The translations under genes and the position numbers were made by a program. A stretch of 64,000 bases of DNA from Stenotrophomonas cyclobalanopsidis (GTDB lineage Bacteria; Pseudomonadota; Gammaproteobacteria; Xanthomonadales; Xanthomonadaceae). Where the stretch lies: assembly GCF_008710035.1 (NCBI RefSeq), contig NZ_VYKI01000002.1, positions 92,616 to 156,615 of the forward strand, written 5' to 3'. Below the pieces are notes generated by a model, which was not told the origin of the DNA, did no database searches, and saw nothing but the letters and a program-made list of their open reading frames with translations. Positions 36,992 through 45,279 of the stretch are shown in pieces. How positions within the stretch are numbered: the stretch's first letter is position 1; each line of letters opens with the position of its first letter.

Positions 36992-38695
36992 ATGTCGGCC
37001 TGGCAGCAACGACAACAACTGCAGCAGGCGCTGGCACGCCAGCCCGGTGATTTCATCGCCTGGGTGATGCTGGCCGATGTGGAACTGGAAGCCGGTGATA
37101 TCGCCGCCGGCGAACAGGCCGCACGGCGCGCCCTGCAGCTGCGGCCGAACCATCCCGAGGCGCTGGCCCGGCTGGGCCGGGTGGCGTGGATGGTCGGCGC
37201 CCACGCCGATGCGGCACAGCTGCTCGGCCAGGCCTCCGCGCTGGCACCGGAACACCCGGGCATCGCCCTGTGGCTGGGCCACGCGCTGGAAGATGCCGAC
37301 GATGCCGAAGGTGCCGCCGCGGCCTATCGCCGCGCGCACACGCTGCTGCCCGGCGAACCGTATATCGCCGCACAGCGCCTGGCCTGGCAGCGCCGCCTGT
37401 GCGACTGGCAGGACGTGGGCGCGCTGGCCGCACAGGTGCGCGCCGCCGTTGCCGCTGGCCAGGGCGTGGTCGAGCCGTTCGCCTTCCTCAGCGAGGACGC
37501 CAGCGCCGCCGAACAGCTGGCCTGCGCCCGCATGCGTGCCGCCGCGGTGGCCGCGGCCGTCCGCCCGCTGCCGGCGGTGCCGGTGCGTGCACGCGGCCCG
37601 CTGCGCGTTGGCTTCCTCTCCAATGGCTTTGGCGCCCACCCCACCGGGCTGCTGACCGTGGCCCTGCTGGAGCAGCTGCAGGCCGACCCGGCACTGCAGC
37701 TGCACCTGTTCGCGCTGAACCGCGATGACGGCAGCCGCATCCGCGAGCGCCTGCAGGCCGCGGCGCGCCTGCACGACGTGGCCGGCCAACGCCATGCCGA
37801 GACCGCTGCACGGATCCGCGCGCAGGGCATCGACGTGCTGTTCGACCTGCGTGGCTGGGGCGGTGGCGGCGCGCCGGAGGTGCTGGCCATGCGCCCTGCC
37901 CCGCTGCAGCTGAACTGGCTGGCCTACCCCGGCACGTCCGGTGCACCGTGGCTGGACGCGGTGATCGGCGATGCCTTCGCCCTGCCGCCAGCACTGGAAC
38001 CGCATTACAGCGAGCGCGTGCTGCGCCTGCCGCGCGCCTTCCAGCCGTCCGACAACACCCGTGTGCTGGAACCTGCACCGACCCGCGCCGACTGCGGCCT
38101 GCCTACGCAGGGCGTGGTGTTCTGCTGCTTCAACAACAGCTACAAGCTCAATCCGCGCAGCATGGCCCGCGCCTTCGCGGTGCTGCAGGCGGTGCCGGGC
38201 AGCGTGCTGTGGCTGCTGGCCGGCCCAGGCAAGGCCGATGCACGCCTGCGCGCGGCGGCACAGGCCGCCGGCGTGGATCCGGCACGGCTGGTGTTCATGG
38301 CCAAGCTGCCGCACCCGCAGTACCTGGCCCGTTATGCGCTGGCCGACCTGTTCCTGGACACGCACCCGTACAACGCCCACACCACCGCCTCCGATGCGCT
38401 GTGGGCCGGCTGCCCGGTGCTGACCTGCCCCGGCGACACCTTCGCCGCGCGCGTGGCCGGCAGCCTCAACCACCACCTCGGCCTGGCGCACATGAACGTG
38501 GCCGACGATGCCGCCTTCGTCGCCATCGCCAGCGCCCTGGGCAACGACCCGACGGCACTGGCCGCGCTGCGCGCTGAGCTGGCGCAGGCGCGCGAGCGCA
38601 GCGGCGTGTTCGACATGGCCGGCTTTGCCGCGGATCTGTCGGCGCTGCTGCAGGCTTTGGCGCGCGAGCACGGCTGGGGCGGCGTGGCGGGGTAG
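36992..38695 (+). CDS. ogt: Bacterial O-GlcNAc transferase homologue (TPR-GT41)
   Basis: This 567-aa protein matches the architecture of Xanthomonas XcOGT: TPR repeats at about residues 1-130, then a GT41 glycosyltransferase with two Rossmann-like lobes. Key signatures are VGFLSNGFGAHPTGLLTV (His216, equivalent to the active-site His of human OGT in FGNHPTSH), LNWLAYPGTSGAPWLD and CCFNNSYKLNPRSM, which aligns with the human FNQLYKIDP segment carrying a UDP-binding Lys. Family knowledge predicts transfer of GlcNAc from UDP-GlcNAc to Ser/Thr; the natural bacterial acceptors are unknown. It lies 4 nt after prfA, and its TAG stop is the GTAG head of a SMAG repeat. Confidence 0.88.
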   Translation: MSAWQQRQQLQQALARQPGDFIAWVMLADVELEAGDIAAGEQAARRALQLRPNHPEALARLGRVAWMVGAHADAAQLLGQASALAPEHPGIALWLGHALEDADDAEGAAAAYRRAHTLLPGEPYIAAQRLAWQRRLCDWQDVGALAAQVRAAVAAGQGVVEPFAFLSEDASAAEQLACARMRAAAVAAAVRPLPAVPVRARGPLRVGFLSNGFGAHPTGLLTVALLEQLQADPALQLHLFALNRDDGSRIRERLQAAARLHDVAGQRHAETAARIRAQGIDVLFDLRGWGGGGAPEVLAMRPAPLQLNWLAYPGTSGAPWLDAVIGDAFALPPALEPHYSERVLRLPRAFQPSDNTRVLEPAPTRADCGLPTQGVVFCCFNNSYKLNPRSMARAFAVLQAVPGSVLWLLAGPGKADARLRAAAQAAGVDPARLVFMAKLPHPQYLARYALADLFLDTHPYNAHTTASDALWAGCPVLTCPGDTFAARVAGSLNHHLGLAHMNVADDAAFVAIASALGNDPTALAALRAELAQARERSGVFDMAGFAADLSALLQALAREHGWGGVAG

Positions 38696-38776
38696 AGTCG
38701 ACCGTTGGTCGACTGCTCCTGGGCGGGCCGCGAAAACCCACGCTGCGCGCGATGGTCGACCAACGGTCGACTCTAC
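38692..38776. repeat. SMAG dimer after ogt
   Basis: GTAGAGTCGACCGTTGGTCGACT is mirrored by GGTCGACCAACGGTCGACTCTAC. The first GTAG provides the ogt stop codon (38693-38695). The element separates the convergent ogt and ppk2 genes. Confidence 0.8.
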
Positions 38777-38784
38777 CGGCCCGC

Positions 38785-39567
38785 TCAATCCTCGAGCGGA
38801 AAATCCTCGATCGGTTTCAGCACGTCGTAGTGCTCCACGTGCAGCTTGCCCTTCAACTTCGGCAGATCCAGCACCGGCTCATCCACCCGCGTATCCGGCA
38901 GCCGGTCCAGCAGGTTGCGCACCAGCGACAACCGCCCCAGCCGCTGGTCGTTGAAATCCACCAGCGTCCACGGCGCCGCGTCGCGATGCGTGGCCCGCAG
39001 CATTGCCTCGCGGGCCTCGGTGTAGGCGCTGTACTTGCTGCGTGACTTCAGATCCACCGGCGACAGCTTCCAGCCCTTCAGCGGATCGCTGTGGCGCTCC
39101 TCGAAGCGCTTTTCCTGCTGCGCCTGGTCCACGCACAGCCAGTACTTGAACAGCAGGATGCCGTCATCCACCAGCAGCTGCTCGAACACCGGTGCCTGGT
39201 GCAGGAACTGCTGGTACTCGGCCTCGCTGCAGTAGCCCATCACCCGTTCCACGCCGGCGCGGTTGTACCAGCTGCGGTCCATCAACACGATCTCGCCCGC
39301 CGCCGGCAGGTGGCTGGCGTAGCGCTGGAAATACCACTGCGTCGATTGGCGGTCGGTCGGCTTCGGCAGTGCCACCACCCGGCATTGACGCGGGTTGAGG
39401 TGCTGGCTGATGGCCTGGATTGCGCCACCCTTGCCGGCCGTGTCACGACCTTCGAACAGCACCAGCAGACGCTGCCCGCTGTGCTGCACCCAGCGTGCCA
39501 TTGCGGTCAGTTCCAGCTGCAGCGGCTGCAGCAGTTCGTCGTATTCCTTGCGCTTGAGCTTGCCCAT
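38785..39567 (-). CDS. ppk2: Polyphosphate kinase 2
   Basis: This 260-aa PPK2 uses polyphosphate to phosphorylate nucleotides, typically GDP or ADP. The Walker A is FEGRDTAGKGGAIQAI, the Walker B region is IVLMDRSWYNRAGVERVMG and the lid has KYWLCVDQAQQEKRFEERH. It is a single-domain enzyme. It is convergent with ogt and carries no operon partner. The exact nucleotide preference cannot be read from the sequence. Confidence 0.93.
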   Translation of the reverse strand: MGKLKRKEYDELLQPLQLELTAMARWVQHSGQRLLVLFEGRDTAGKGGAIQAISQHLNPRQCRVVALPKPTDRQSTQWYFQRYASHLPAAGEIVLMDRSWYNRAGVERVMGYCSEAEYQQFLHQAPVFEQLLVDDGILLFKYWLCVDQAQQEKRFEERHSDPLKGWKLSPVDLKSRSKYSAYTEAREAMLRATHRDAAPWTLVDFNDQRLGRLSLVRNLLDRLPDTRVDEPVLDLPKLKGKLHVEHYDVLKPIEDFPLED

Positions 39568-39645
39568 CGGAGCACCACACTGGAGGGAGCCCCGAGCGTA
39601 GCGCAGCGGTTGCCCACGCGGTGTTGACGCCGGGCAGAGCGGAAC

Positions 39646-39668
39646 AGTCGACCAACGGTCGACTCTAC
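39646..39668. repeat. SMAG monomer at the end of the TlpA-like gene
   Basis: A single hairpin GTAGAGTCGACCGTTGGTCGACT on the minus strand, the same family as the dimer after ogt. Its GTAG supplies the TAG stop of the thioredoxin-like gene (39665-39667). Confidence 0.75.
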
Positions 39669-40240
39669 CTCGCAGCGGCGATCTGCTGTTCGATGTCGGT
39701 GGCGGTGACCGGTCCCAGGAACGTGTGCGCGACCTTGCCGTTCGGATCGATCAGGTGGGTCAGCGGCAGGCCGCGCGGGATCGCGAAGTCGGCCGGCGGG
39801 TCGAACGGATCGACCACCACGATCGGATAGGTCACCGGGTGCTTGCCCAGGAACGCCTGCATCTCCGGCGTCTCGATGTCCTCGTAGGCCAGGCCCACCA
39901 CTTCGATGTTGCTGCGCATCGCATGCAGCGCCGACAGCTCCGGCATCTCCTTGCGGCACGGTGCACACCAGGTCGCCCAGAAGTTCACCACCACCCACTT
40001 GCCACGGTGCGCGGCCAGGTCGTAGTCGCTGCCGTCGATGGCCTTCATCTTCAGGGTCGGGAACTCGGCCGTGGTGCGCTCGGCCGGATTCTCATCCGCA
40101 CCCTCCGCCGGAGCCGCGGGCGTCGGCGCCTGGGCCGGCGGTGCGCTGCTGGCCGGGGTCGGTTCCTGCGCAGGCTTGCAGGCGGCCAGGGCCAGCAACA
40201 AAGCCAGCGGCAGGGCCTTCAACAGGGGGGGGCGGATCAT
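39665..40240 (-). CDS. TlpA-like thioredoxin-fold lipoprotein
   Basis: This 191-aa protein is a lipoprotein (lipobox LAAC, Cys21) with a Pro/Ala-rich linker to about residue 50 and a TlpA/ResA-type thioredoxin domain. The redox motif is [15 protein letters not shown] with Cys92 and Cys95, and the cis-Pro loop is in [12 protein letters not shown]. Proteins of this kind reduce disulphides in the periplasm, often for cytochrome c or copper-site maturation. The start overlaps the stop of the YihY-family gene as ATGA. The stop codon lies in a SMAG repeat. Confidence 0.9.
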   Translation of the reverse strand: MIRPPLLKALPLALLLALAACKPAQEPTPASSAPPAQAPTPAAPAEGADENPAERTTAEFPTLKMKAIDGSDYDLAAHRGKWVVVNFWATWCAPCRKEMPELSALHAMRSNIEVVGLAYEDIETPEMQAFLGKHPVTYPIVVVDPFDPPADFAIPRGLPLTHLIDPNGKVAHTFLGPVTATDIEQQIAAAR

Positions 40241-41511
40241 GGGGTATCTCCGTAATCAGGATAGATGTCGCTGACACGGCGCTTGAGGCGCTCGCGCAGC
40301 GGCAGGCGAAGCTCATCCAGCGCCGCCAGTGCGGCCCGGCCGAGGCTGTCGTCGCGGTAGGGCAGGAACTGCTCGGCTACCGGGATGCGCAGCTGTGTCC
40401 ACTCGTAGAGGTCGGAAAGACTGACCTGGTCCAGATCCCGCGCGAGAAGCCAGTCGCCATTCTCGTCGCGGCGCAGCAGGCCATGGGCCTGCAGTTCGCA
40501 GACCAGATCATGCAGCAGCGCATCGGTCAGCAGCGGTTCCAGCCGCAGGATCTCGTCGTCGTCAAGGCTTTTGCCGAGCGCGCGTGCCTGCTGGAAGCGC
40601 CCGAGCAGGCGCAGCAGGCCGTAGAACTCGAAGCCCTGCGGCAGGCGCAGTTCCACCGGCTGGTAGCGGAAGGCGGCCATCGACGAGGCCAGCGACGCAC
40701 CCAGCAGCACCGCCACCCAGCACAGGTAGATCCACAGCAGCAGGATCGGCACGAAGGCGACCGTGCCATAGAGCTTCTGGTACGACTGGAAGCTGCCCAG
40801 GTAGGCACCGATGCCCCACTTGATCAGCTCCAGCAATACCGCCGCCAGCACCGCGCCGGGAATCGCATGCCGCCACTTCACCGTGTGATGTGGCACTACC
40901 CGGTAGACCAGCATGATGCAGACAAATTCGATCAGCACCGGCGCCAGCCGCAACGACAGGTCGGCCAGCCAGCGCCCTTCCTGGGTGCCGAACAGCGGCA
41001 ATGCCAGCACCCGCGCCGACACCGCCAGCGACGCGGCCGCGAGCATCGCGCCGAGGGTCAGCACAGTCCAGTAGACCAGGAAGCGGGTCAGCTTGGGCCG
41101 CGTGCTGCCCACCCGCCAGATCTGGTTGAAGGTTTCCTCGACGCTGTTGAGGGTGATCAGCAGCGATACGACCAGGGCGATGAAGCCGGCGGCGGTGAGC
41201 TGGCCGGCACTGGCCGAGAACTGCCGCAGGTAGCCTTCGGCCGCGCGCGCGGCGCTGGGCACGAAGTTGGAGAACACGTAGTCACTGAGCTGGTCGCTCC
41301 AGCGATCGAACACCGGGAACGCCGACAGCACCCCGAACACCACGATCGCCAGCGGCACCAGCGCGAACACGGTGGTGTAGGCCAGCGCCGCCGCTGCCTG
41401 GAACAGGCGGTCGTCGAGGAAGCGGCGCCAGAGGAAGCGGCCGAAGCTGGCGGCGCGTGCGCGATCCCGCGCGCGCTCCATCCACAGGTTGAGCGTATCC
41501 AGAGGTTCCAT
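40237..41511 (-). CDS. YihY family inner membrane protein
   Basis: This 424-aa protein belongs to the YihY/virulence factor BrkB family (once misnamed ribonuclease BN). About six membrane segments lie in residues 35-285, with the family patterns RFLDDRLFQAAAALAYTTVF and LITLNSVEETFNQIWRV, followed by a soluble C-terminal region of about 130 aa with winged-helix character (LHDLVCELQAHGLLRRDENG). The ATG at 41511 is the expected start; the longer frame upstream runs antisense to the wrbA-like gene's promoter. Its function is not firmly known. Confidence 0.88.
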   Translation of the reverse strand: MEPLDTLNLWMERARDRARAASFGRFLWRRFLDDRLFQAAAALAYTTVFALVPLAIVVFGVLSAFPVFDRWSDQLSDYVFSNFVPSAARAAEGYLRQFSASAGQLTAAGFIALVVSLLITLNSVEETFNQIWRVGSTRPKLTRFLVYWTVLTLGAMLAAASLAVSARVLALPLFGTQEGRWLADLSLRLAPVLIEFVCIMLVYRVVPHHTVKWRHAIPGAVLAAVLLELIKWGIGAYLGSFQSYQKLYGTVAFVPILLLWIYLCWVAVLLGASLASSMAAFRYQPVELRLPQGFEFYGLLRLLGRFQQARALGKSLDDDEILRLEPLLTDALLHDLVCELQAHGLLRRDENGDWLLARDLDQVSLSDLYEWTQLRIPVAEQFLPYRDDSLGRAALAALDELRLPLRERLKRRVSDIYPDYGDTP

Positions 41512-41588
41512 CGGCGCAAGGGTACCCGATGCGGAATCGATGCAGGATAGCCATACTGGCATCCACACGATGAGGAGACCTGCACGCG

Positions 41589-42182
41589 ATGGGCGAGATT
41601 CTGGTGCTGTACTACAGCCGGGGCGGTTCGGTAGCACGGCTGGCGCGCCAGATCGCGCGGGGCATCGGTGAGGTGCCGGGCATGACCGCGCGCCTGCGCA
41701 CGGTGCCGCCGGTGGCCGCGGTGACCCAGACCGCGCAGCCGCCGGTACCCGATGACGGCGCGCCCTACGTGAGCGTGCAGGACCTGGCCGAGTGCCAGGG
41801 CGTGCTGCTGGGCAGTCCGACCCGCTTCGGCAACATGGCCGCGCCGGTCAAGCACTTCCTGGATGGCCTGGGCGCCGAATGGGTGAACGGCACCCTGGCC
41901 GGCAAGCCGGCGGGAGTGTTCACCTCCACCGCCTCGATGCACGGCGGCCAGGAATCGACCCTGCTGTCGATGCAGGTGCCGCTGCTGCACCACGGCTGCC
42001 TGATCGTCGGCATACCCTTCACCGAGCCGGCGCTGAGCCACACCACCAGTGGCGGTACGCCGTATGGTGCCAGCCACGTGGCCGGTGCCGCCGACGACCC
42101 GCAACCGACCGACGACGAGGCCGTGCTGGCCCGCGCGCTGGGCCGCCGGGTGGCCGACATCGCACAGCGGCTGGCCCGATGA
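41589..42182 (+). CDS. WrbA-like NAD(P)H:quinone oxidoreductase
   Basis: This 197-aa flavodoxin-fold protein matches the WrbA family, FMN-dependent quinone reductases that protect against semiquinone radicals. The FMN phosphate loop is LYYSRGGSVARLA, then LGSPTRFGNMAAPVKHFLDG and FTSTASMHGGQESTLLSM, all family hallmarks. The stop overlaps the start of the DUF2069 gene as ATGA, so the two form an operon. Confidence 0.9.
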   Translation: MGEILVLYYSRGGSVARLARQIARGIGEVPGMTARLRTVPPVAAVTQTAQPPVPDDGAPYVSVQDLAECQGVLLGSPTRFGNMAAPVKHFLDGLGAEWVNGTLAGKPAGVFTSTASMHGGQESTLLSMQVPLLHHGCLIVGIPFTEPALSHTTSGGTPYGASHVAGAADDPQPTDDEAVLARALGRRVADIAQRLAR

Positions 42183-42514
42183 ACACCGCGCCGCGCACGG
42201 TCCTGCTGCTGGCCCTGCTGGGCCTGGCGGCGCTGTACGCAGGCTGGTTCATCAATGACAAGCATTGGCTGGCCACACAGCTGGTGTTCACCGCGCCGCC
42301 GCTGGCGCTGGCCATCGCCCTGCGCCTGCGCTGGCGCAAGGCCGGGTTCTGGGCCTCGGTGCTGGCCTTGGGCTGGTTCAGCCACGGGGTGATGAGCGCC
42401 TGGAGCCACCCCGAGACCCGCTGGCTGGCGCTGATCGAGATCGCCCTGGCCCTGCTGGTGATCTTCGCCGCCAGCCTGCCGGGGCTGCGCGCCCGCTTCA
42501 GCAAGCGACGCTGA
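42179..42514 (+). CDS. DUF2069 small membrane protein
   Basis: This 111-aa protein has about four membrane segments (residues 8-25, 33-50, 57-75 and 82-100) and matches the DUF2069 pattern, including YAGWFINDKHWLATQLVFTA and HGVMSAWSHPETRWLA. DUF2069 genes are usually found next to wrbA, as here (ATGA overlap). No function is established. Confidence 0.8.
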   Translation: MNTAPRTVLLLALLGLAALYAGWFINDKHWLATQLVFTAPPLALAIALRLRWRKAGFWASVLALGWFSHGVMSAWSHPETRWLALIEIALALLVIFAASLPGLRARFSKRR

Positions 42515-42584
42515 CGCTGCGGCCGCCGGGCCTTATCATCTGTGTTCCCGGCCCCGCGCCGCTGTACCTGTCCTGGTTTCGCGC

Positions 42585-43079
42585 ATGCACATGATGGAAG
42601 AGCTCCTGGTCGTCACCACCGGTGGCACGATCGACAAGATCTACTTCGACGACAAGTCGGACTACCAGATCGGTGATCCGCAGATCGGCATGATCCTGCG
42701 GGAGCTGGGGGTGACCTTCCGCTTCAACGTGATTCCGATCCTGCGCAAGGACTCGCTGCACATCAACGATGACGACCGCGAGCTGATCCGCGCGACCATC
42801 GCCGCGCAGGCGACCCGCCACGTGCTGGTCACCCACGGCACCGATTCGATGGTGCAGACCGGCCAGGTGCTGGCGACGATTCCGGACAAGACCATCGTGA
42901 TGACCGGTGCGCTGAGCCCGGCCCGCTTCCGTGGTTCGGATGCGGAGTTCAACATCGGCTGTGCGATCGGTGCGGTGCAGTCGCTGCCGACCGGCGTGTA
43001 CATCGCCATGAACGGCCGCATCTTCGACCCGCAGCACGTGCGCAAGAACGTGGCGGCGAACCGCTTCGAGTCGGTCTGA
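42585..43079 (+). CDS. Stand-alone asparaginase N-domain protein
   Basis: This 164-aa protein contains only the N-terminal domain of bacterial type L-asparaginases: the nucleophile motif VVTTGGTIDK near residue 10 and the second catalytic motif VLVTHGTDSMVQT near residue 80, then GALSPARFRGSDAEFN. The C-terminal domain (about 150 aa more in AnsA/AnsB) is absent, and the frame ends cleanly with a stop. It could be an intact small asparaginase-like family, since similar short proteins are annotated in proteobacteria, or a truncated gene. Two near ATGs (42585, 42591) make the exact start uncertain. Confidence 0.8.
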   Translation: MHMMEELLVVTTGGTIDKIYFDDKSDYQIGDPQIGMILRELGVTFRFNVIPILRKDSLHINDDDRELIRATIAAQATRHVLVTHGTDSMVQTGQVLATIPDKTIVMTGALSPARFRGSDAEFNIGCAIGAVQSLPTGVYIAMNGRIFDPQHVRKNVAANRFESV

Positions 43080-43086
43080 CGAACCC

Positions 43087-43142
43087 GTAGTGCCGAGCCC
43101 ATGCTCGGCAGCTCCCTGACAACCGAGCATAGGCCCGGTTCC
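43087..43142. repeat. SMAG-type element, degenerate
   Basis: GTAGTGCCGAGCCCATGCTCGGCAG is followed by ACCGAGCATAGGCCCGGTTCC, an imperfect mirror. It lies between convergent genes, next to a terminator. Confidence 0.6.
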
Positions 43143-43171
43143 AAAAAAACACCCCGGCCGAAGCCGGGGCG
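43143..43171 (-). terminator. Rho-independent terminator of the S8 protease gene
   Basis: On the minus strand CGCCCCGGCTTCGGCCGGGGTG is followed by seven T residues, a classic GC hairpin with a TTCG-type loop 24 bp past the protease stop. The A-run on the plus strand also lets it serve as a bidirectional boundary. Confidence 0.9.
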
Positions 43172-43194
43172 TGCCCTTGGAGAGGGACGTGGGC

Positions 43195-44946
43195 TCAGTA
43201 CTGGGCGTTGAGGGTGACGCCCGAGAAGGTGCTGTAACCCTTCACCCGGACATGCCAGATGCCGGCGGCGGGGCTGTTGATGGTGCAGGTTTCGTTGTTG
43301 CCGCTCAGGTAGGGGCGGCAGGTGTAGGTCGTGTCGGTCGGCGCGCTGCCCTGGCGCACGTACAGGTCGGCATCACCGCTGCCGCCGCTGATCGCCACGC
43401 GCAGCTGTGAACGACCGGCAGGCACTTCCACCGTGTAGCTGAGCGAGGCACCGCTGGCCGCGCCCAGGCCGGTCACCGGAACGTTGTTCTGCAGTACCGT
43501 GCCACCCGGGTTGGGGTTGGTGCCGCCACCGGTGCCGTTCTTGGCTGCGGTGACTGCTGCGTTGGCATCGACAATGCCGGCGCCACAGCCGCCCGAGCAG
43601 GCGCCCGGCAATGCGCGCGCAGTGCTCTTGATGATGCTTTCCACCTGCGCCGGGCTCAGCGGCGAGGGCGCCACCGACTGCATCAGCGCCACGACGCCGG
43701 CCACGTGCGGCGCCGCCATCGAGGTACCGTTGTAGGACGCGTAGGTCGCGCTGGCCGGAACCGTGGTGCCGGTGTTGAGGGTCGAGAGGATGTTCGCGCC
43801 CGGCGCGGAGATGTCGATGCCGGTGCCGTAGTTGGAGAAGCTGGCCTTGGCACCGGCTGAGGTCACCGCAGCGACCGCCACGACGTTGGCGCAGTTGGCC
43901 GGTACCGAGGTGGAGACATTGGATGACTCGTTGCCGGCGGCCACCACCACGGTGGTGCCACGGCCGACCGCGCCGTTGATGGCGTTCTGGTAAGTGGTCG
44001 AGCAGGTGCCGCTGCCACCCAGCGACATGTTGATGACCTCGGCCGGGTTGGCGTTGGCCGGCACGCCGCTGACCGTGCCACCCGAGGCCCAGGTGATGGC
44101 GTCGACGATGTCGGAGGTATAGCCACCGCACTTGCCGAGCACGCGCACCGGCACGACCTTGGCGTTGAAGGCGGTACCGGCCACGCCGGTGCTGTTGTTG
44201 GTCACCGCGGCGATGGTGCCGGCCACGTGGGTACCGTGCCAGCTGGAATTGGACGCCGGATAGCCCGCGCCGCATTCGTTGGCGGCGTACCAGTCGCCTT
44301 CGTCGTTGGGGTTGTTGTCGCGACCACCACCATCACGCGCCATCGCGGCATCGCTGATGAAGTCGTAGCCGGGCAGGATGTTGGCGTTCAGGTCCGGGTG
44401 GCTGGTGATGCCGGTATCGATGACCGCCACGACCACGCCGGTGCCGGTGGACTGGTCCCAGGCCGGACGCACGTTGATCGAGGCGTTGGAGGTGCCGAAG
44501 CCCCACTGTTCGCTCAGGCGCGGATCGTTGGGCACCAGGTTGGCGCGCATGATCTGATCGACTTCCACGTACTCGACGTTCGGGTCGGCGGCGAGCTTGC
44601 GCATCAGCAGCTCGGATTCGGCCTGGTCCAGCGCGCGGTCGGAGCGCACCACGCTCGGACCGGTGGCCAGGCGGCGGACCTGCTGCAGGCCGAGGGCGCG
44701 CCCCTGGGCGCTGGGCAGGCCGGCAGCGGCGGTCTTCAGTGACGAAGCCAGTGCGGTGGTGTTGGCCACCAGCTGGCTGCCGTCCTTGTACTTGACGATG
44801 AACTGCCGATGCTCCGGAGCGGACTTCAACCCGCTGAGCTGGACATCGCCAGCGAAGGCCGGGGCGGCCAGCAGCAGGGAGGTGACGACGGTAGCACTGA
44901 GAACCACCCACGACTTGCGCAGGCGCGGTTGCGAAACCTGGGACAT
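43195..44946 (-). CDS. Secreted subtilisin-family (S8) serine protease
   Basis: This 583-aa preproprotein resembles the StmPr extracellular proteases of S. maltophilia. A signal peptide covers residues 1-32 (cleavage near AFA-GD), an inhibitor_I9-like propeptide about 33-135, and the catalytic domain has Asp177 (VVVAVIDTGITSHPDL), His237 (SSWHGTHVAGTIAA) and Ser409 (YNGTSMAAPHVAGVVA). A linker rich in Gly/Pro/Asn leads to a C-terminal PPC domain from about residue 485 (LSYTVEVPAGRSQLRVAISG). The ATG at 44946 follows an AAGGGAA ribosome site. The gene stands alone with a terminator and a long upstream region containing dyads. Confidence 0.93.
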   Translation of the reverse strand: MSQVSQPRLRKSWVVLSATVVTSLLLAAPAFAGDVQLSGLKSAPEHRQFIVKYKDGSQLVANTTALASSLKTAAAGLPSAQGRALGLQQVRRLATGPSVVRSDRALDQAESELLMRKLAADPNVEYVEVDQIMRANLVPNDPRLSEQWGFGTSNASINVRPAWDQSTGTGVVVAVIDTGITSHPDLNANILPGYDFISDAAMARDGGGRDNNPNDEGDWYAANECGAGYPASNSSWHGTHVAGTIAAVTNNSTGVAGTAFNAKVVPVRVLGKCGGYTSDIVDAITWASGGTVSGVPANANPAEVINMSLGGSGTCSTTYQNAINGAVGRGTTVVVAAGNESSNVSTSVPANCANVVAVAAVTSAGAKASFSNYGTGIDISAPGANILSTLNTGTTVPASATYASYNGTSMAAPHVAGVVALMQSVAPSPLSPAQVESIIKSTARALPGACSGGCGAGIVDANAAVTAAKNGTGGGTNPNPGGTVLQNNVPVTGLGAASGASLSYTVEVPAGRSQLRVAISGGSGDADLYVRQGSAPTDTTYTCRPYLSGNNETCTINSPAAGIWHVRVKGYSTFSGVTLNAQY

Positions 44947-45279
44947 CGGAATTTCCCTTTCTAGTGGTGTGAATGCCGGAATCGGCATAAGCACCGGCCC
45001 GAGCGCGCGATGGAGGTGTGCACGCGTGGCTCGAAGTCCGGTCAGTCAGCGGATTCCCCTGCGACCCGCCGTACTGTTGACGCTAATGACCTGAAACGAA
45101 CTCCACAAGATTTTCAGCGTCATTTCAGTAACGTGAAATGTCTGATCTGAGACGTTTTGGGTGTAGGGTTTGTGAAGGTGAAGAAACTTTCACGTCACCT
45201 CAACAGACATGAACGGGACTTTGAGTGTCCACCCATGTCTTTGCCGACATCGGCAGTTGTGGCGCCGGGAACCGTCGCG
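44947..45279 (-). promoter_or_regulatory. Upstream region of the S8 protease with dyads
   Basis: The 333 bp upstream of the protease hold no gene. A perfect dyad CATTTCA-GTAACG-TGAAATG lies at 45121-45140, about 175 bp before the start codon. Near it are GTCT-GATCTG-AGAC and, about 45 bp further away, GTGAA-AGTTTC-TTCAC (minus-strand reading, around 45180-45200). I see no confident -35/-10 pair. The dyads are candidate regulator sites for a secreted virulence-type protease. Confidence 0.45.

Noticed and set aside
42585..43079. Calling the short asparaginase a pseudogene
   Set aside because: The frame is intact with normal codon use, and no C-terminal remnant is seen before the terminator, so a small intact protein is at least as likely.
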